Origin: an uncultured Eubacteriales bacterium
Lineage (GTDB): Bacteria > Bacillota_A > Clostridia > Christensenellales > Aristaeellaceae
DNA: 6,854 nucleotides
Assembly (NCBI GenBank): GCA_902766515.1
Contig: CACXEB010000056.1
Location: 1 to 6,854, forward strand
Reading direction: 5' to 3'
The notes below the pieces were generated by a model. It was not told where the DNA came from. It was given only the letters and a program-made list of their open reading frames with translations, and ran no database searches. Of this stretch, positions 4,278-6,854 are shown piece by piece. The translations under genes were made by a program, and so were the position numbers. Each line of letters begins with the position of its first letter. The first letter of the stretch is position 1.

Positions 4278-6248
4278 GTGAGAGCATTCCTGAAAAGTCT
4301 CCCCGCGGTCCTGCTGGTGATGCTGGCGGCGCTGCTCAGCGCGGCGCCTGCGGAAGCGGTGCAGCTGAACGAGGTGGTCCTGGCCTCCGCCGTGTTTGAA
4401 GGCGGCAAGGCGTACGAGTGGGTGGAACTGTACCACGACGGCACCGGCAACCAGAGCCTGAAGGGCTGGACGCTTTCCTACGAGCGGAAGGACGCGGTCC
4501 AGACCTATGTCATCCCGTCGGGCTGGAAGGTGGATAAGAACGGTTACCTGGTGATCTTCCTGACCGGCCTGGACAAGGTGGAGCCGTCCAAGACCGCCCT
4601 GTACGCGCCGATCGACGTGTCCCGCAAGGGCGGTACCCTCACGCTCAGGGACGCGGACGGCGCTGTGGCGGACCAGGTGACCCTCGGTGCCCAGTATGGC
4701 AACATCAGCTACGGCCGCGTGGACAACGGGGACGTCTGGCAGTACCTGGCCGAAACGTCCCGCGGCAAGGCCAACGCCGCGGTGGGGTATGACGAGCGCA
4801 CCCGCCGGGCGGACATGAATGTCAGCGGCGGCTTCTACGACGCGGCCCCGGCGCTTTCGGCGTCCACGGAGCCGGGCGCGCAGGTGCGCTATACCCTGGA
4901 CGGCACGGAGCCCACGGATAAATCCCCCCTGTTCGAGACGTTTTCCGGCCTGGGCAGCGGTGTCACCACCCTGCGGGTCCGCGCCTTCGCCGAGGGCAAG
5001 CTGCCCAGCGAGACGATGACCCAGACCTATTTCGTGGGCGTCCGCCGGGATGTGCCGGTGGTCAGCCTGGTGACGGACCGCAAGTACCTGTTCGATGAAA
5101 AGACCGGCCTGATGGTGCCCGGCAGCGGCAAGGTGGCGAACTACTACCGCGACTGGGAATATCCCATCAACGTGGAATACTACAACCCGCAGCACGTCCA
5201 GGAGATCAACCAGCAGGCGACCTTCCGCATCACGGGCGCCACGTCCCGCGTTTACGCGCAGAAGGCCATCTCCCTGTTCGCGCGCGGCGCGCTGGGCAAT
5301 GGATCCTTCGAATTCAATCCCTTCCCCAACCGGGAGGGCTATACCGAGTACCAGGCGGTCACCCTGCGCGCCGGCGGGACGGAGAGCTACAAGACCCGCT
5401 TCAAGGACGCCATGCTGACGCGGCTGGCCAATGGCACGGGCCTGTTTTACCAGGAGAGCGTGACCTGCGTCGTCTACCTGAACGGCCAGTACTGGGGCCA
5501 GTACAACCTCCGCGAGCGCATCAACAAGGACTCGCTGGCGGCCTTCGAGGGCATCACCGACAAGCAGACCATCCACGATGTGACCATCATCAAGGGCCGG
5601 GGCGAGGTGAGCCGCGGCAGCATTGACGAGTGGAACGCCCTGATCCGCTACATGAAGCGCTACGACCTGAGGCAGGAGGAGCACCTGAACTACGTGCTGG
5701 AGCGCTTCGACGTGGACAACTACTTCACGATGGTCGCCTTCCAGGTGATCCTGGGCAACGGCGACATCGGCAACCAGCGCTTCTACAAGTTCCCCGGCGG
5801 CAAATGGAAATATGTCCTGTATGACCTGGACGCGGCCATGCAGAACACCAAGCGGACGCCTTTCGGCTATTTCCTGAAGGCCGCCAGCGCCAAAAACAAG
5901 CTGTTCTACCACGAACCGTTCATCACCCTGATCAAGAATCCCCTGATGAAGGAGAAATTCCTGACCATCTGCTCCACCCTCCTGACCGAGAAATACGTGA
6001 AGGACGACCTGATCAGCCAGATCGACGAGTGGGTCGGCATTCTGGAGCCCCTGATGGCGGAGCAGATCGCCCGCTGGCCCAAGAGCAGCCCGCGGTCCGT
6101 CGATTCCTGGAAATATGAGGCCAACGCCTTCAAGAAGTGCGTCCGCGCGCGCTACAAGTACGTGATCAATTACCTGAGCGACTATTTCAGGCTGGATAAG
6201 GAGCAGAAAGCGTTCTACTTCGGCCAGGCGCTCGAAAACAACCAGTAA
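4278..6248 (+). CDS. Secreted CotH-kinase-family protein with lamin-tail domain
   Basis: Encodes 656 aa. Residues 1-27 are a Sec signal peptide (charged start, hydrophobic LPAVLLVMLAALL, likely cut after AEA). Residues 28 to about 165 resemble a lamin-tail (LTD) domain: LNEVV, YEWVELYHDGTGNQSLKGWTL, YLVIFLTGLD, GGTLTLRDADG. About 183-255 resembles a chitobiase/hexosaminidase C-terminal-like beta domain (GGFYDAAPALSAS, VRYTLDGTEPT). About 290-635 is the CotH domain: LNGQYWGQYNLRERIN (401-416), NGDIGNQRFYKF (494-505) and YVLYDLDAAM (512-521), whose Glu, Asn and Asp match the CotH active-site pattern. Bacillus CotH is an atypical kinase that phosphorylates spore-coat proteins; related secreted forms occur in many Clostridia. 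The substrate here is unknown and the protein has no obvious anchor. GTG 4278 is chosen because AAAGGAG (4263-4269) is 8 nt upstream and the signal peptide follows directly. A second CotH gene starts 16 bp downstream. Confidence 0.9.
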   Translation: MRAFLKSLPAVLLVMLAALLSAAPAEAVQLNEVVLASAVFEGGKAYEWVELYHDGTGNQSLKGWTLSYERKDAVQTYVIPSGWKVDKNGYLVIFLTGLDKVEPSKTALYAPIDVSRKGGTLTLRDADGAVADQVTLGAQYGNISYGRVDNGDVWQYLAETSRGKANAAVGYDERTRRADMNVSGGFYDAAPALSASTEPGAQVRYTLDGTEPTDKSPLFETFSGLGSGVTTLRVRAFAEGKLPSETMTQTYFVGVRRDVPVVSLVTDRKYLFDEKTGLMVPGSGKVANYYRDWEYPINVEYYNPQHVQEINQQATFRITGATSRVYAQKAISLFARGALGNGSFEFNPFPNREGYTEYQAVTLRAGGTESYKTRFKDAMLTRLANGTGLFYQESVTCVVYLNGQYWGQYNLRERINKDSLAAFEGITDKQTIHDVTIIKGRGEVSRGSIDEWNALIRYMKRYDLRQEEHLNYVLERFDVDNYFTMVAFQVILGNGDIGNQRFYKFPGGKWKYVLYDLDAAMQNTKRTPFGYFLKAASAKNKLFYHEPFITLIKNPLMKEKFLTICSTLLTEKYVKDDLISQIDEWVGILEPLMAEQIARWPKSSPRSVDSWKYEANAFKKCVRARYKYVINYLSDYFRLDKEQKAFYFGQALENNQ

Positions 6249-6264
6249 CGGAGAAGAAACATCG

Positions 6265-6854
6265 ATGCGGCACAAGCTGATTCTGACGCTGATCCTGGCG
6301 GCGTGCCTGGCCGTGCCGGCGGCCGCGCTGGCGGCGGACCTGCTGTACGTCTCCTGTTCCGAGGCGGATCCGGCCGCGGGCCTGCCCCGGGACGCCGTGG
6401 CCATGAGCAAGGTGGGCAGCAAGTATTACCTGTTCCTGCCCGGGGCGGCGGACATGGAAGCGCTGCGGCTGTGGACGTCCGGCGGTATGGAAGCGGCGGT
6501 CAACGGCCAGGTCATTGAAAACGGCGGCCGGCTCACGGGCGTCACGCCCGGGGAGGCGCTCAAAGTCAAACTCGGCAAAAAAACCTACACGGTGCAGGTC
6601 ATGCGGGGCTCCGCCATCGCCGCGGTGTTCGTGGGCTCCGCGTCCGGCAGCATGAAGAAGATCGACCGGACCAAGACCTACCGGGAGGCCGGGGATTTCA
6701 AAATGCTCAACCCGGACGGGACAGTGGCCTACGACGGGGAACTGGACTTTGTCAAGCTGCGGGGCAACACCTCGGCCCAGTTCAACAAGAAGGGCTACAC
6801 CGTGAAGCTCGCCCGCAAGACCGACCTGGCCGGCTTCGGCAAGGCGAAGAAATA
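6265..6854 (+). CDS. Second secreted CotH-family protein, N-terminal part
   Basis: The frame is open from ATG 6265 to the window edge (196 codons and two bases), so the gene is 3'-truncated here. GGAGAAG (6250-6256) is 8 nt upstream, and the gap to the preceding CotH gene is 16 bp, indicating one operon. A signal peptide spans about residues 1-23, likely cut after ALA; LAAC at 11-14 resembles a lipobox but sits unusually early, so a lipoprotein is less likely. A beta-rich region follows (YYLFLPGAADMEALRLWTS, then LKVKLGKKTYTV), a module seen in front of clostridial CotH domains. Near residue 170 comes DFVKLRGNTSAQFNKKGYTV, then KTDLAGFGKAKK, the N-terminal CotH signature (RGN-S...KK-Y..KL...TDL.G..K.KK). 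The active-site Glu and Asp residues lie beyond the window. Unlike its neighbour it has no lamin-tail domain. Confidence 0.85.
   Translation, partial: MRHKLILTLILAACLAVPAAALAADLLYVSCSEADPAAGLPRDAVAMSKVGSKYYLFLPGAADMEALRLWTSGGMEAAVNGQVIENGGRLTGVTPGEALKVKLGKKTYTVQVMRGSAIAAVFVGSASGSMKKIDRTKTYREAGDFKMLNPDGTVAYDGELDFVKLRGNTSAQFNKKGYTVKLARKTDLAGFGKAKK

Noticed and set aside
4257..6422. A 721-codon open frame on the minus strand opposite the first CotH gene
   Set aside because: The plus strand shows clear domains, a signal peptide and a ribosome site. The antisense frame is a by-product of high GC at third codon positions, which removes stops, and its product shows no recognisable motif.

Overview
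The window comes from a GC-rich bacterium whose codons mostly end in G or C. It is most likely a member of the Firmicutes (Bacillota), class Clostridia. The main evidence is the gene pair ireB (UPF0297) then ruvX/yqgF followed by a DUF1292 domain, which is a conserved Firmicutes neighbourhood. Secreted CotH-kinase-family proteins with a lamin-tail domain also fit gut or rumen Clostridia. The species cannot be named from sequence alone.

Layout, left to right. (1) Positions 1-244, plus strand: the last ~80 codons of a class II fumarase/aspartase-family enzyme, most like FumC. (2) Positions 226-2783, minus strand: a compact three-gene operon for an ABC-2 exporter (ATPase, permease, permease). 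The genes overlap or nearly touch, and the last one runs 19 bp into the convergent fumarase gene. (3) Positions 2784-3028: a divergent regulatory region. Two near-consensus sigma-A promoters with 17-bp spacers point away from each other. The leftward one feeds a ~128-nt leader that contains a strong intrinsic terminator plus possible alternative pairings, so the exporter operon looks attenuator-controlled. (4) Positions 3029-4056, plus strand: ireB, then a single 254-codon frame joining a RuvX/YqgF domain to a DUF1292 domain. A textbook ribosome binding site and ATG lie inside the fusion, exactly where a separate DUF1292 gene would begin. (5) Positions 4057-4277: an intergenic stretch holding a codon-biased open segment with no start codon, a split direct repeat and a hairpin that may be a weak terminator. 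(6) Positions 4278-6854, plus strand: two consecutive secreted CotH-family proteins. The first is complete (656 aa: signal peptide, lamin-tail domain, chitobiase-C-like domain, CotH kinase domain). The second is cut by the window edge.

How the genes relate. The fumarase tail is unrelated metabolism. The exporter exports or flips an unknown substrate, and its expression appears to be decided by premature termination in its own leader. IreB and RuvX/DUF1292 form a housekeeping operon: IreB is a target of PASTA-type Ser/Thr kinase signalling in Enterococcus, and RuvX acts on nucleic acid. The CotH pair probably acts outside the membrane or on the cell surface as atypical protein kinases.

The most notable points are the attenuator leader of the exporter operon, the RuvX-DUF1292 fusion with its retained internal start, and the tandem CotH proteins with different N-terminal architectures. 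I saw no defence system, CRISPR array, transposon, tRNA or rRNA.
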